64,000 nucleotides of DNA from an uncultured Desulfovibrio sp. (GTDB lineage Bacteria; Desulfobacterota; Desulfovibrionia; Desulfovibrionales; Desulfovibrionaceae). The position numbers and the translations under genes were made by a program. Positions 26,059-35,442 of the stretch are shown one piece after another. The stretch is taken from the NCBI GenBank assembly GCA_913063155.1, contig CAJXYU010000006.1, positions 186,001 to 250,000 on the forward strand, written 5' to 3'. The notes under the pieces are model-generated. The model ran no database searches. It was not told the DNA's origin and saw only the letters and a list, made by a program, of their open reading frames with translations. Position 1 is the stretch's first letter. Every line of letters begins with the position of its first letter.

Positions 26059-27549
26059 ATGACCGAAAATCCGCACCGCTGCTGGGGCTCCCCCTTCACC
26101 GACGCAGACATAACCGAGGCGCATGCCACAGGCCGGCTCCTGACCATGGAGCTGGAACTCAGCCGCATCTGCAACCTCAGGTGCATCTACTGCTATGCCG
26201 AATCCGGCGAAAAGCTGGCCCATGAGATCTCCTTCGAGGAGATCACCGACGTGCTCGACCAAGGCAAGGCTCTGGGAGTACGCAAGGTCATCGTGCTCGG
26301 CGGCGGCGAACCCATGGCCTACCCGCGTATCCTGGACGTGTTGCGGGCCATCCACGACCGAGGCCTGGCCATCGAACTGTTCACCAACGGCACCCTGCTC
26401 ACAGGGGAGATCGTCAGTGAATTCCTCCGGCTGGGCGTGCATCCGGTCATCAAATGCAACAGCCTCAAGCCCGGGGTGCAGGACCGCCTGGCGGGCCGCA
26501 AGGGGACCTTTGAAGCCATCCGCAAGGGCTTCGACCTGCTCCGGGAAACGGGCTACCCCACGGCCGATCTTTCCCTGGGCGCACAAACCATCATCTGCGA
26601 ACAGAACTACGACGAGCTGCCCAGCATGTGGCGCTGGCTGCGCAGCCGGCAAATCATCCCCTATTTCGAATGCATCACCGACCAGGGACGGGCCAAGGGC
26701 CAGATAAACCTGGCCGTCGCCCCCGAAAAACTGCGCAGCCTGTTCAGCGAACTTTCCCGCATCGATGCCGAGGAATTCGGCATCCACTGGGAGCCCAAGC
26801 CTCCCGTGGCCGCCTTCACCTGCCGCCGCCATCTTTTTTCTTGCACCGTGACCGCCGTGGGCGACGTCATTCCCTGCCCGGGCGTGGACATTCCCGCAGG
26901 CAACATCCGCGACAAATCGCTGAGGGAGATCATCGCCGACAGCGAGGTCTTCCAAAACCTGCGCAACATCCGCCAAACCATCAAGGGAGAATGCCGCACC
27001 TGCGACCTGAGCCGGGAATGCTACGGCTGCCGGGGCATGGCCTATAACGCCACCGGTGACTACCTGGCGTCGGACCCGCTCTGCTGGCGCAACTCCGGCG
27101 CGGAAAACGACCAAGAACTCCCCATAGCCGCCGCCAAGATCATTCCCCACCGGGAGTCCATGCTGCTCATCAACGAACTGGTGGAGGCGGGAAACGGCGC
27201 CGGCAAAGCAACCGCCCGCCTGGACGCCGACGCCATCGTCGCGGCCCCATCAAGCGCCGTCGACCCGCTGACCTTCGTGGAGCTGGCCGCCCAGACCTAT
27301 GCGGCGGTCAAGGGCTGGGAGATCATCCGGGACGGCGGGAAATTCCCCATCGGCTATCTGGTGGGCGTGCAGAAATTCGAGGCGCACGCCGGAGCCATGG
27401 TCGGGGACGACCTGACCATCAGCGTAGAGACTGCGGGCGAGTTTGAGGGTTTTGCCGTGGTCCAGGGCTCGGTGCATCGTGGCGACACTTGCCTCGCCGA
27501 CCTGAAGATCAAGCTCTGGGTACCCCCCGATACGGAGGCCGTCCCATGA
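26059..27549 (+). CDS. Radical-SAM/SPASM protein fused to an ApeP-like hotdog dehydratase
   Basis: 496-aa two-part protein. Residues 25-345: radical SAM with CNLRCIYC (Cys38, Cys42, Cys45), GGGEP motif at about 81-85, and SPASM-type auxiliary-cluster cysteines (Cys255, 262, 273, 312, 315, 321, 324, 342). Residues 352-490: hotdog fold beginning AAAKIIPHRESMLLINEL, with His364 in the PHR motif, like the ApeP class of 3-hydroxyacyl-ACP dehydratases. Standalone ApeP pairs with ApeI in aryl-polyene synthesis, and an ApeI-like gene is at 31049. What the radical-SAM half does is unknown; making or modifying the starter or the bound chain is possible. No good ribosome site is seen before the ATG. It overlaps the LolA-like gene by 4 nt. 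Confidence 0.85.
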   Translation: MTENPHRCWGSPFTDADITEAHATGRLLTMELELSRICNLRCIYCYAESGEKLAHEISFEEITDVLDQGKALGVRKVIVLGGGEPMAYPRILDVLRAIHDRGLAIELFTNGTLLTGEIVSEFLRLGVHPVIKCNSLKPGVQDRLAGRKGTFEAIRKGFDLLRETGYPTADLSLGAQTIICEQNYDELPSMWRWLRSRQIIPYFECITDQGRAKGQINLAVAPEKLRSLFSELSRIDAEEFGIHWEPKPPVAAFTCRRHLFSCTVTAVGDVIPCPGVDIPAGNIRDKSLREIIADSEVFQNLRNIRQTIKGECRTCDLSRECYGCRGMAYNATGDYLASDPLCWRNSGAENDQELPIAAAKIIPHRESMLLINELVEAGNGAGKATARLDADAIVAAPSSAVDPLTFVELAAQTYAAVKGWEIIRDGGKFPIGYLVGVQKFEAHAGAMVGDDLTISVETAGEFEGFAVVQGSVHRGDTCLADLKIKLWVPPDTEAVP

Positions 27550-28172
27550 TCAAACGACTGTTCCCGGCCCTTCTTCTCGTCCTGCTCGCGCCCGCTGCGG
27601 CACGGCCCGCTCCCGGAACCGAACTGCTGAACGCGCTTCGGCAGGAGGCCTCCCGCACCCGGACCATCGCCTGCGACTTTGTCCAGGAAACCCACATGGC
27701 CCTGTTCGACGAGGTAGTCTCTTCTGAAGGAAAATTCTTTTTCAAGCGCCCGGACATGGTCCGCTGGGAATACACCAATCCCTTCAGTTCCGGGTTCGTC
27801 ATGCAAGGGGAGAAAGGTCGTGAATGGGACGAAGCCACGGGCCAAGTCAGGAATTTCACGGCCTCCGGCTCTCCGCAGATGGCCGTGGTGACGAAACAGA
27901 TCGTGGCCTGGACCACCTTTGACATCCAATGGCTGGAAACCCAGTACGATATCCAGGCCGAAGCGCACCCGGCGCCCCACCTGCGCCTGACTCCCAGAGG
28001 CAAGACGGTGCGCTCCTTCATCCAGCACCTGGACTTCTACTTTTCCAAGGACCGGTCCGTGCTCAAGCGCATCGAACTGCACAGCCCGGACGGCGACTTC
28101 ACCCGCATCCGTTTCAGCAACCACCGCATCAACGGCGACCTGACGGACACAACCTTCACCGTGGCGCAATGA
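27546..28172 (+). CDS. LolA-like periplasmic carrier protein
   Basis: 208 aa with an N-terminal signal peptide (to about residue 22). The LolA pattern is visible: CDFVQETHM, then GKFFFKRPDMVRWEYTNPF. In aryl-polyene loci, LolA-type proteins are thought to move the product across the periplasm. GGAG precedes the ATG, which overlaps the preceding stop (ATGA). Confidence 0.85.
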   Translation: MIKRLFPALLLVLLAPAAARPAPGTELLNALRQEASRTRTIACDFVQETHMALFDEVVSSEGKFFFKRPDMVRWEYTNPFSSGFVMQGEKGREWDEATGQVRNFTASGSPQMAVVTKQIVAWTTFDIQWLETQYDIQAEAHPAPHLRLTPRGKTVRSFIQHLDFYFSKDRSVLKRIELHSPDGDFTRIRFSNHRINGDLTDTTFTVAQ

Positions 28173-30550
28173 GCTTCAAAGGGGTCATCTACAATTCGTA
28201 CCGCGCACTCGAAGACCGGCGCGCACTCCTGATTGCGGGAACCGTGGTCCTCGCGGCCCTGTGTCTGCTGGCTCTTTCCCGAGCCACCATGACCGCGGAC
28301 ATCAAAACCATGCTCCCCGGCGGGCAGGCCGGAAGCATGGCCGAGGACTTCGACCTCCTGAACCGCTCCACCCTGTCCAACAGGATCATGATCACCGTGC
28401 GCGGCACAGAGGGCGTTTCCAGGGACGAGCTTTCCGCTTCGGCCGAGACTCTGGCCAAGGCCCTTCCGCCCAAACTTTTCACGGTACAATCCGCCTCGGC
28501 CATCAACCCGCAGCAAGTGCTGGCCTTTCTCGCAACCAACGCCCCCAACCTCATGGGCGAAAAAGAATTGCAAGCCGTCAAGAACAAGCTGTCACCGGCG
28601 CAGGTACGCAGGCAACTGGGCGAAGACTACTCGCTGCTGACCTCGCCCCAGGGCCTGGCCGCCAAGCAGATGGTGCGCCTCGATCCCCTGGGCCTCCATT
28701 CCCTGCTCACCCCAAGGCTGGCCCGGTACCGCGCCTTTTCCAACGTGACCCTGCACCAGGGCCGCGTATTCAGCAAAGACGGCGACGCCCTGCTGCTTAC
28801 GGCCACAACTCCCGTCGCCATGACCGACGCGGACGGGGCGCAACGGCTCGTGGACGCCTTTGCCACAGCTTGTACCGCCCTTCCCGCAGGGGTCACGGCC
28901 GACATGCTCAGCGGCCACGCCCATACCCTGGCCAACGCCTCCGTCATCAAGCGGGACCTGGCCGTCATCAGCGCCGTGTCCCTGGCCGCCCTGGGCCTGC
29001 TCTTTTTCTTCTGTTTCCGCTCGGTGCGCGCCCTGGGAGTGCTGGCGGCCCCGCTCCTGAGCCTGTGCGCTGCCTTGGGCATGACCGCTCTGTGCTTTGA
29101 ACCGGTCTCGGCCATTGTGATCGGGTTCGGTGCGGTCCTCCTGGGTATCTCCATCGATTTTTCCATGCACGCCTACTATGCGGTTTCCAGCCGTCCGGAC
29201 AATCCCGGCGAGGCCCTGGCCTCCCTGAGCACCCCGCTCCTGTTCGGCCTGGTCACGTCCTGCGCCGCCTTCGGAGCCCTGTTCCTGTCAGGCATACCCG
29301 GCATCCAGCAACTGGCGTTCTTCTCCATCGCCGGGCTGGTCACGGCCGCCCTGTACGCCCTGTTCGTGCTGCCCCATATCGGAGGCGCTGCGCCGACCAA
29401 GGCCGCACACGCTCCCTGCGGCGGGCCGAAACGCCATCCCCGCGGGGCGCTGTTCACGGCCATCGGGCTGTTGTTGACTGGCGCGATCCTGTCCTGGAAC
29501 GCCAGCCTGGATACGGACCTTCGCTCCATGGGGTACATGTCCAAGGACATCCGCCGGGCGGAACAGGCCTTCAACAAGTCATGGGGCGACGCCCGCAGCA
29601 AGGCCGTGGTCTTCACGAACGCGCCGGACATGGGCTCGGCCATGGCACGCAACGAGCAAGTATGGAACATGGTCCGGGCACAACTGCCGCAGGTGCAGGG
29701 CGCAAGCCTGGCCCCGCTGCTTCCCGGCCTTGAGTCCCAGGCAGACAATCGCGCCCGCTGGACCGGATTCTGGACCAGAGACAAGCGGCGAGACGTGCAG
29801 GACCTGCTCACCACCGAGGGCAGGCAATTCCGTTTTTCCCCACGTGCATTCCAGCCGTTTCTGGACGGCCTGAAGACAACGCCGCAGCCGGTGACCCCCG
29901 CCACCCTGAAACAGGGCGGACTGGGTATGCTGCTGGAGATCATGGCCCCGTCCCGGCAAAAGGGCGACACCCAATTGCTGACCTTCCTGCCCGACACCGC
30001 CGAGGTGCGCGCTCTGTTCACTCCGGAACGGGAACGAAAACTGGGCGCACGACTCGTGTCCCGCATCCGGTTCAAGGAAAACCTGGAATCGACCATGGAA
30101 AGGGACATCGTCCGGTTCATCACCGCCTCGGGCCTGAGCGTGCTGCTGCTGGCGTTCCTGCTCTTCCGCAACGTGCGCCGCTCTCTGCTCTCCCTGCTGC
30201 CGCCCGGCTTCGGAGTGGTGACGGTCTTTGCGACTCTCGCGGCCACGCACACGCCCATGAATCTCTTTCACATCGTGGCCCTGCCCCTGGTCATCGGCCT
30301 GGGTGCGGATTACGGCATCTTCATGGTCTGCCGGGAGCGGGACCGCCTGCCCTTGTCCACGGTTCCGGCCATCCGCCTTTCCGGACTGACCACGCTGGCG
30401 GCTTTCGGCGTGCTGGCCCTGGCCAGGCACCCATCCCTGCACTCCCTGGGCATGACCGTGCTCCTGGGCGTGGGAGCCGCGCTTCTGGCCGCTCTGTACC
30501 TTCTGCCCCACCTGCTGGAGCAACCTTCCGGGAGGGCCGAATGCGTCTAG
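28169..30550 (+). CDS. MMPL/RND-family exporter
   Basis: 793-aa inner-membrane protein with two similar halves. Each half has one N-terminal helix, a ~200-residue periplasmic loop, and five helices. Repeated motifs are GISIDFSMHAYYAV in the first half and GLGADYGIFMVCRE in the second, the transmembrane Asp region of MMPL transporters. It would export the lipid-linked or free product. The start overlaps the LolA-like gene by 4 nt. Confidence 0.9.
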   Translation: MSFKGVIYNSYRALEDRRALLIAGTVVLAALCLLALSRATMTADIKTMLPGGQAGSMAEDFDLLNRSTLSNRIMITVRGTEGVSRDELSASAETLAKALPPKLFTVQSASAINPQQVLAFLATNAPNLMGEKELQAVKNKLSPAQVRRQLGEDYSLLTSPQGLAAKQMVRLDPLGLHSLLTPRLARYRAFSNVTLHQGRVFSKDGDALLLTATTPVAMTDADGAQRLVDAFATACTALPAGVTADMLSGHAHTLANASVIKRDLAVISAVSLAALGLLFFFCFRSVRALGVLAAPLLSLCAALGMTALCFEPVSAIVIGFGAVLLGISIDFSMHAYYAVSSRPDNPGEALASLSTPLLFGLVTSCAAFGALFLSGIPGIQQLAFFSIAGLVTAALYALFVLPHIGGAAPTKAAHAPCGGPKRHPRGALFTAIGLLLTGAILSWNASLDTDLRSMGYMSKDIRRAEQAFNKSWGDARSKAVVFTNAPDMGSAMARNEQVWNMVRAQLPQVQGASLAPLLPGLESQADNRARWTGFWTRDKRRDVQDLLTTEGRQFRFSPRAFQPFLDGLKTTPQPVTPATLKQGGLGMLLEIMAPSRQKGDTQLLTFLPDTAEVRALFTPERERKLGARLVSRIRFKENLESTMERDIVRFITASGLSVLLLAFLLFRNVRRSLLSLLPPGFGVVTVFATLAATHTPMNLFHIVALPLVIGLGADYGIFMVCRERDRLPLSTVPAIRLSGLTTLAAFGVLALARHPSLHSLGMTVLLGVGAALLAALYLLPHLLEQPSGRAECV

Positions 30551-31059
30551 CCGTTCTGACCATGACCCTCTGCCTGTTGGCCGGATGCGCGACAACGCGC
30601 CCCTGCCCGAAAAACACGGCCCCGACTTCCGCGCAAACATGGCGGGCCAGTGGAAAAATCTTCACCCTGCGCCACGGCGGCGTGCTCATGACAGGAGGCA
30701 GGACCCTGCAAATGACCGGGCTCATGAAGCTGGACACCGGCCGGGGCCGCGCGGATCTGGCCATCTTCAACGGTTTCGGCCTCAAGCTGGCCGTGCTCCG
30801 AGTGACGCCGGAGACCACCGAAGTACGCCAACTCTCGCCCATGGCCGAAATGATCCCGCACTTCGCCGAACAGGCGGGCATCGTTGTTCGAACCCTGTTT
30901 CTCCAAGGACGTCCCGCGGACCAATGCGCCGAAGTCCGGAATGAGAACTCGGTGCGGGCGGCGGGCGTATCCTTCCCGGCCACCATCACCTTCAAAGAGC
31001 TGCGATACGGCTACACGGTCATCCTGCGGCTCAAGGACGTACAGATCCATGATCAGTGA
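30541..31059 (+). CDS. DUF3261/LolB-like lipoprotein
   Basis: 172 aa with lipobox LAGC (Cys16). The mature domain has alternating beta strands (ASGKIFTLRHGGVLMTGGRT..., FNGFGLKLAVLRV...) as in LolB-fold lipoproteins. With the LolA-like and MMPL proteins it would form the export route. It overlaps both neighbours by about 10 nt. Confidence 0.72.
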   Translation: MRLAVLTMTLCLLAGCATTRPCPKNTAPTSAQTWRASGKIFTLRHGGVLMTGGRTLQMTGLMKLDTGRGRADLAIFNGFGLKLAVLRVTPETTEVRQLSPMAEMIPHFAEQAGIVVRTLFLQGRPADQCAEVRNENSVRAAGVSFPATITFKELRYGYTVILRLKDVQIHDQ

Positions 31060-31438
31060 CACCAGACTGAACCGGGAAATCCTGGCCAGCGCGGGCGTCT
31101 TCACAGCCCACGGCGATTCCTTTTCCATGGAATTCACCTTCGGGCCCGGCTTTGTCGGCTTCGAAGGACACTTTCCAAACGATCCCATCCTTCCGGCCAT
31201 GGTCCAGCTCATGACCGGGGCCGCGGCCTGCGGGCAGGCGGCGGGAAAACCACTGGCGGCCCGCACCGTGAGCCGTGCCAAATTCCTCAAGCCCGTCCTG
31301 CCGGGCCAGCACCTGGAGGTGCATGGTTCCCTGAGCCGCACGGATGGCGGCTACACCGCAGCCGTCAAGATCATCAGCGGACAGGACTTGGCCTCCTCTT
31401 TCCAGATGCAGCTGGACGACTGCACGGAGGCGGTATGA
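31049..31438 (+). CDS. ApeI-like 3-hydroxyacyl-ACP dehydratase
   Basis: 129-aa hotdog protein with the FabZ/FabA-type motif FEGHFPNDPILPAMVQL (catalytic His41). In E. coli-type aryl-polyene synthesis, ApeI works with ApeP; here the ApeP-like partner is fused to the radical-SAM protein. It overlaps DUF3261 upstream and the thioesterase downstream (4 nt). Confidence 0.88.
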   Translation: MISDTRLNREILASAGVFTAHGDSFSMEFTFGPGFVGFEGHFPNDPILPAMVQLMTGAAACGQAAGKPLAARTVSRAKFLKPVLPGQHLEVHGSLSRTDGGYTAAVKIISGQDLASSFQMQLDDCTEAV

Positions 31439-31899
31439 GCAGAAAACCGTATTTCCCCCCCGTTCCGGGAGCGCCGGGACCGCTGCGCGTAAGCATGGAG
31501 CGCGAGGTGCGCTTCGAGGAAGTGGACCCCATGGACATCGTCTGGCACGGCCGCTATCCAAGCTACTTCGAGGACGGACGGCAGGTCCTGGGCAAACGCT
31601 ACGGCATCAGCTATCAGCACTTCCGGGACAACAGGGTGGCCGCCCCCATCAAGCAGATGCACATCGACTACGTGCGTCCCCTGCGCTTCGGCGACGCCAT
31701 GAGCATCGAGACCATCCTGCACTGGACCGAGGCGGCCCGACTCAACTACGAGTTCATCATCCGCAACGGCCAGGAGCAGGTGACCACCACCGGCTACACC
31801 GTGCAGCTCTTCATCGCTTTTGACGAGGAACTCATGATGTACCCGCCCGACTTCTACGCCCGGTTCCTGGAAAACTGGAAACAGGGCATTCTGGAGTAG
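31435..31899 (+). CDS. Thioesterase (4HBT/YbgC-like)
   Basis: 154-aa hotdog thioesterase. The region RFEEVDPMDIVWHGRYPSYF matches the 4-hydroxybenzoyl-CoA thioesterase-type active site (Asp in VDPMDIVWH). It would release acyl chains from ACP or edit the pathway (ApeK-like role). Confidence 0.85.
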   Translation: MSRKPYFPPVPGAPGPLRVSMEREVRFEEVDPMDIVWHGRYPSYFEDGRQVLGKRYGISYQHFRDNRVAAPIKQMHIDYVRPLRFGDAMSIETILHWTEAARLNYEFIIRNGQEQVTTTGYTVQLFIAFDEELMMYPPDFYARFLENWKQGILE

Positions 31900-31904
31900 C
31901 CACC

Positions 31905-33095
31905 GTGCCCGAAGTCCTTGTCGTCATACCCGTCTTCAACCACGGAGCCACGCTGCGCAGCATGGTCACGGGCGCGCTGGCGCACCATCCGGACGTGCTC
32001 GTGGTGGACGACGGCAGCACGGACAAAGGCGTGGAAACCATTGCCGATCTGCCGGTGCGCGTCATCCGCCACGAAGCCAACCAGGGCAAGGGACAGGCCA
32101 TACTCACCGCCGCCGAAGAGGCCCGCAGGCTGAACAAGACGCATATCGTCACCATCGACGCGGACGGCCAGCACTACCCCGAGGACATTCCGGCTTTTCT
32201 GATGGCCGTCAAAAAAAATCCCGGCAGCGTCATCGTGGGCAGCCGCCGCTTTACCGGCGAGCACGTGCCGGGCGCATCCAAGTTCGGCCGGTCCTTTTCC
32301 AATTTCTGGCTCCGGGTCCAAACCGGCCGGGAGCTCTCGGACGTGCAATGCGGCTACCGGGCCTATCCCGTGTCCCTGTTCCAGGCCGTGAAGCTGTGCG
32401 AAAGGCGTTACGCCATGGAGGTGGAGGTGCTGGTCAAGGCATCCTGGGCCGGATTCCCGCTCATGGACCTGCCCATCGACGTACACTACCCGCCGCCGCA
32501 CAAGCGGGTCTCGCATTTCAGGGCGCTCCGGGACAACGTCCGGATATCCTTGCTCAACACCCGGCTCACGGCCCGCTGCTTCCTGCCTGTACCGCATCGG
32601 CAATACGCCGAGGACGAGGAAGGCAAGATCAGCCCGGTGCATCCCATCCGCTCCCTGAAGCTGCTGCTCATGCAGGACGAGTCTCCTTTGCTGCTGGCCC
32701 TGGCCGGGGCTCTGGGGATGCTGCTGGGCACTCTGCCCATCATCGGACTGCACTGCATCGCCATCATCTTCGTGGCCGGATATTTCAGGCTGAGCCGCAT
32801 CACCGGACTGGCGGTCAGCCAGCTGTGCATGCCCCCCTTTGTGCCCGCCCTGTGCATCGAGGCCGGATACTATTTGCGCAACGGCGAATTCCTCACGGAC
32901 ATCTCCCTGCGCACCCTGGGCTACGAAGCCCTGGACAGGATCTGGGAATGGGTGCTCGGTTCCCTGGTGCTGGGGCCCTTGTTCGCCCTGGTCATAGGCC
33001 TGGTCATCTACGCCATGGCCCTGGTGGTGCGAACCCGGCTGCAACAACAGGAGCGGAAAAACATGGCGGCCACGGGAGAAGCCCGTGACCGATAG
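31905..33095 (+). CDS. GT2 glycosyltransferase with C-terminal DUF2062 membrane domain
   Basis: 396 aa. Residues 1-220: GT-A fold with IPVFNHGATL, VVDDGSTD and the metal-binding TIDADGQH. Residues 255-385: three or four membrane helices of DUF2062 type (LGMLLGTLPIIGLHC...). It probably glycosylates the product or its lipid anchor at the inner membrane. The start is GTG at 31905 with GGAG 8 nt upstream. It overlaps the next gene by 11 nt. Confidence 0.85.
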   Translation: MPEVLVVIPVFNHGATLRSMVTGALAHHPDVLVVDDGSTDKGVETIADLPVRVIRHEANQGKGQAILTAAEEARRLNKTHIVTIDADGQHYPEDIPAFLMAVKKNPGSVIVGSRRFTGEHVPGASKFGRSFSNFWLRVQTGRELSDVQCGYRAYPVSLFQAVKLCERRYAMEVEVLVKASWAGFPLMDLPIDVHYPPPHKRVSHFRALRDNVRISLLNTRLTARCFLPVPHRQYAEDEEGKISPVHPIRSLKLLLMQDESPLLLALAGALGMLLGTLPIIGLHCIAIIFVAGYFRLSRITGLAVSQLCMPPFVPALCIEAGYYLRNGEFLTDISLRTLGYEALDRIWEWVLGSLVLGPLFALVIGLVIYAMALVVRTRLQQQERKNMAATGEARDR

Positions 33096-34044
33096 GAAAT
33101 GGACCAGCAAGAGTCTGGCCTCCTCGTTCTTTCACCGGATCTTCTACGCAACCATCCGGCTGGGCGGACGCTGGGCGGCCTACTGCCTGCTCGTGTTCGT
33201 GGCGGGCTTCTATGCCCTGCACCCGGGGGTGCGGGCGCGCACCGCGGAATACCGACGCAAGGTTCTCGGCGAATCCGGCTTTTTCCGGAACCTGTGGTTC
33301 TGTTACCGGCACTATTTCGAATTCGGCAAGATGCTGGTGGACCGGGCCGTGCTGGGAATCCTCGGGCGGTTCGACATGCACACCACCCGCGAGGACAAGG
33401 AGTTGCTCCGCGACCTGCTGGCCGAAGAGCGGAAAGGGCTGATCATCATTACCGGCCATGCGGGCTGCTGGCAGCTGGGCACGGCTGGCCTGGAGGACAT
33501 CGACGCGCCCAAAGCCGTGGTGCTCTACCGCGACCGGGCGGACGTCGACCGCCAATATTACGAACACGGAAAGGGCAGGAAAGCCCCTTTCAGGATCATC
33601 GATCCCCTCGGCCCGCTGGGCGGGACCGTGGAAATGATGGAGGCGCTCAAACAGGGTTCCATCATCTGCTTCATGGGCGACAGAAATTTCGGAGATGGGA
33701 ACAGCGGAGTGAAAGTCGATTTTCTCGGGGGAGAAATCGAGGTTCCCATCGGCGCATACAGACTGGCCTCCCTCATGGGCGCCCCCGTGGTGGTGGCCTT
33801 TTCCCGGCGCACCGGCCCGGGACGGGGGAAAATACGGATATCCAGGGCCCTTCAGGTCCCGGACGGACTGGGACGCGAGGCACAGGCCTACAAGGTCTAC
33901 GCCCAGATGTTCGCCGACGACCTGGAGGAATACGCCCGGACAAATCCGCTGCAATTCTACAACTTCTACGACATGTGGGAAAAGAGGGATGAGAGAGATG
34001 AACATCAAGGAAAAACTCAAGGAAGTCCTGATCAGCGACCTTAA
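33085..34044 (+). CDS. LpxL/HtrB-like lipid acyltransferase (AT-2)
   Basis: 319 aa with an N-terminal membrane segment (about 28-48). The acyltransferase motif is GHAGCWQLG, i.e. HX4Q rather than the HX4D/E common in LpxL proteins; ICFMGDRNFGDGN follows. In aryl-polyene loci such enzymes are thought to attach acyl groups to the lipid part. GTG start with GGGAG upstream. It overlaps ACP-2. Confidence 0.82.
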   Translation: MTDRKWTSKSLASSFFHRIFYATIRLGGRWAAYCLLVFVAGFYALHPGVRARTAEYRRKVLGESGFFRNLWFCYRHYFEFGKMLVDRAVLGILGRFDMHTTREDKELLRDLLAEERKGLIIITGHAGCWQLGTAGLEDIDAPKAVVLYRDRADVDRQYYEHGKGRKAPFRIIDPLGPLGGTVEMMEALKQGSIICFMGDRNFGDGNSGVKVDFLGGEIEVPIGAYRLASLMGAPVVVAFSRRTGPGRGKIRISRALQVPDGLGREAQAYKVYAQMFADDLEEYARTNPLQFYNFYDMWEKRDERDEHQGKTQGSPDQRP

Positions 34045-34249
34045 CCTGGTGGATGTGACCCCGGAGGAAATCCGGGACGACGAGCCGTTATTCGGCGACG
34101 ACGGACTGGGACTGGACTCCCTGGACGCCGTGGAGATCATCGTCATCGTGCAGAAGCACTTCGGCGTGGAGATCAGGAATATGGAGGAAGGCAAGGACGC
34201 TCTGCGGTCCCTGGTCAGCCTGGCGAAATTCATCGAGGAGCGTCAGTAG
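33998..34249 (+). CDS. Acyl carrier protein (ACP-2)
   Basis: 83 aa, MNIKEKLKEVLISDLNL.... The phosphopantetheine Ser is in LGLDSLDAVEIIVI. AGAGGG lies 9 nt before this ATG; an ATG three codons earlier is too close to it. It is a second carrier protein distinct from ACP-1, as in aryl-polyene loci with two ACPs. Confidence 0.9.
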   Translation: MNIKEKLKEVLISDLNLVDVTPEEIRDDEPLFGDDGLGLDSLDAVEIIVIVQKHFGVEIRNMEEGKDALRSLVSLAKFIEERQ

Positions 34250-34251
34250 GC

Positions 34252-35442
34252 ATGCGGCCGGTTTCGCCTGTCGCCGTCCTGGGCGCGGAGTGTATCTGCG
34301 CGGCCGGTCCGACCCTGGACACCTGCATGGAATCCATGCTCCAGGGCGGGCACGGACCCGCCTCGCCCACCCTGTTCGCCTGCGAGCAGCCCGAGCCGTT
34401 CCCGGTCTTCGAGGCCGCTGACTTCACGCCCGGCCCAGGAGAGGACAAGTATTCGCGCACGGTTCAGCTCCTGCTGCACACCACGCGCATGGCCTTTGCA
34501 AAAGCCGGGATCACCCCGGATGCACTCGAAGGGCTGCGGGTGGGAGTCTGCATCGGCACCTCGGTGGGAGCTTCGCTGAATTTTCTGGATTACTACAAGA
34601 GGCAGAAGCAGAACGGCGACCTGGAACTGGCCGCCATCCACACCTACGTACGCAGCAACCCGGCCACGGCCCTGGCCCGCAGATACGGCTTTACCGGTCC
34701 GGCCCAGGCCGTGGTCAACGCCTGCTCTTCGGGAACCGACGCCATCGGCATGGGCGCGGCCTGGGTCCGCCAGAATCTGTGCGACCTGGTGGTGGCCGGA
34801 GGAGCCGACGAACTGAGCGAAATCTCCTACAATGGGTTTGCCCGGCTCATGATCACCAGCCCCGAGCAGTGCCGCCCCTTCGACAAGAACCGCAAGGGAC
34901 TCAACTTGGGCGAAGGCGCGGGCGTCCTTCTGCTGGCTTCGGAACGGACCGTGGCCAAGCTTCGAGGTTCCGTACCGGCTCAGGTGCTGGGTTACGGCAC
35001 ATGCAGCGACGCCCATCATCTCACCGCGCCGCATCCCGAGGCTTTCGGCCTGGAACGGGCGGTGAACGACGCCCTGGCCCAGAGCGGGCTGGGCTGTGGA
35101 GACATCGGCTTCATCAACGTGCACGGCACGGGCACGGCCAACAACGATCCTGTGGAAGGATTCCTGCTCAAGAAACTTTTCAAGGACACTCCGTTCGTGG
35201 CCACCAAAGGCTACACCGGCCATACCCTCGGCGCAGCCGGGGCCATGGAGGCCGTGCTGACCGTGGCCGGTCTGGAGCAAGGTATCCTTCCGGCCTGCCA
35301 TGGATTCAGCGAGACGGACCCGAACATCGGACTCGCTCCCGTGGCCCGGGCAACGAAAACCTCGGCCCGGTTCGCCCTGTCCCAGTCCCTGGCCTTCGGC
35401 GGCAACAACTCGGCCATCGTCCTCAAGCGGGGTGACGCATGA
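34252..35442 (+). CDS. 3-oxoacyl-ACP synthase (KS-3), likely elongating subunit
   Basis: 396 aa with Cys158 (VNACSSGTD), His291 (NVHGTGT) and His324 (KGYTGHTLG) all present. It is directly followed (4-nt overlap) by a degenerate ketosynthase, the arrangement of a catalytic ketosynthase and its chain-length partner (ApeO:ApeC-like). It begins 2 nt after ACP-2. Confidence 0.9.
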   Translation: MRPVSPVAVLGAECICAAGPTLDTCMESMLQGGHGPASPTLFACEQPEPFPVFEAADFTPGPGEDKYSRTVQLLLHTTRMAFAKAGITPDALEGLRVGVCIGTSVGASLNFLDYYKRQKQNGDLELAAIHTYVRSNPATALARRYGFTGPAQAVVNACSSGTDAIGMGAAWVRQNLCDLVVAGGADELSEISYNGFARLMITSPEQCRPFDKNRKGLNLGEGAGVLLLASERTVAKLRGSVPAQVLGYGTCSDAHHLTAPHPEAFGLERAVNDALAQSGLGCGDIGFINVHGTGTANNDPVEGFLLKKLFKDTPFVATKGYTGHTLGAAGAMEAVLTVAGLEQGILPACHGFSETDPNIGLAPVARATKTSARFALSQSLAFGGNNSAIVLKRGDA

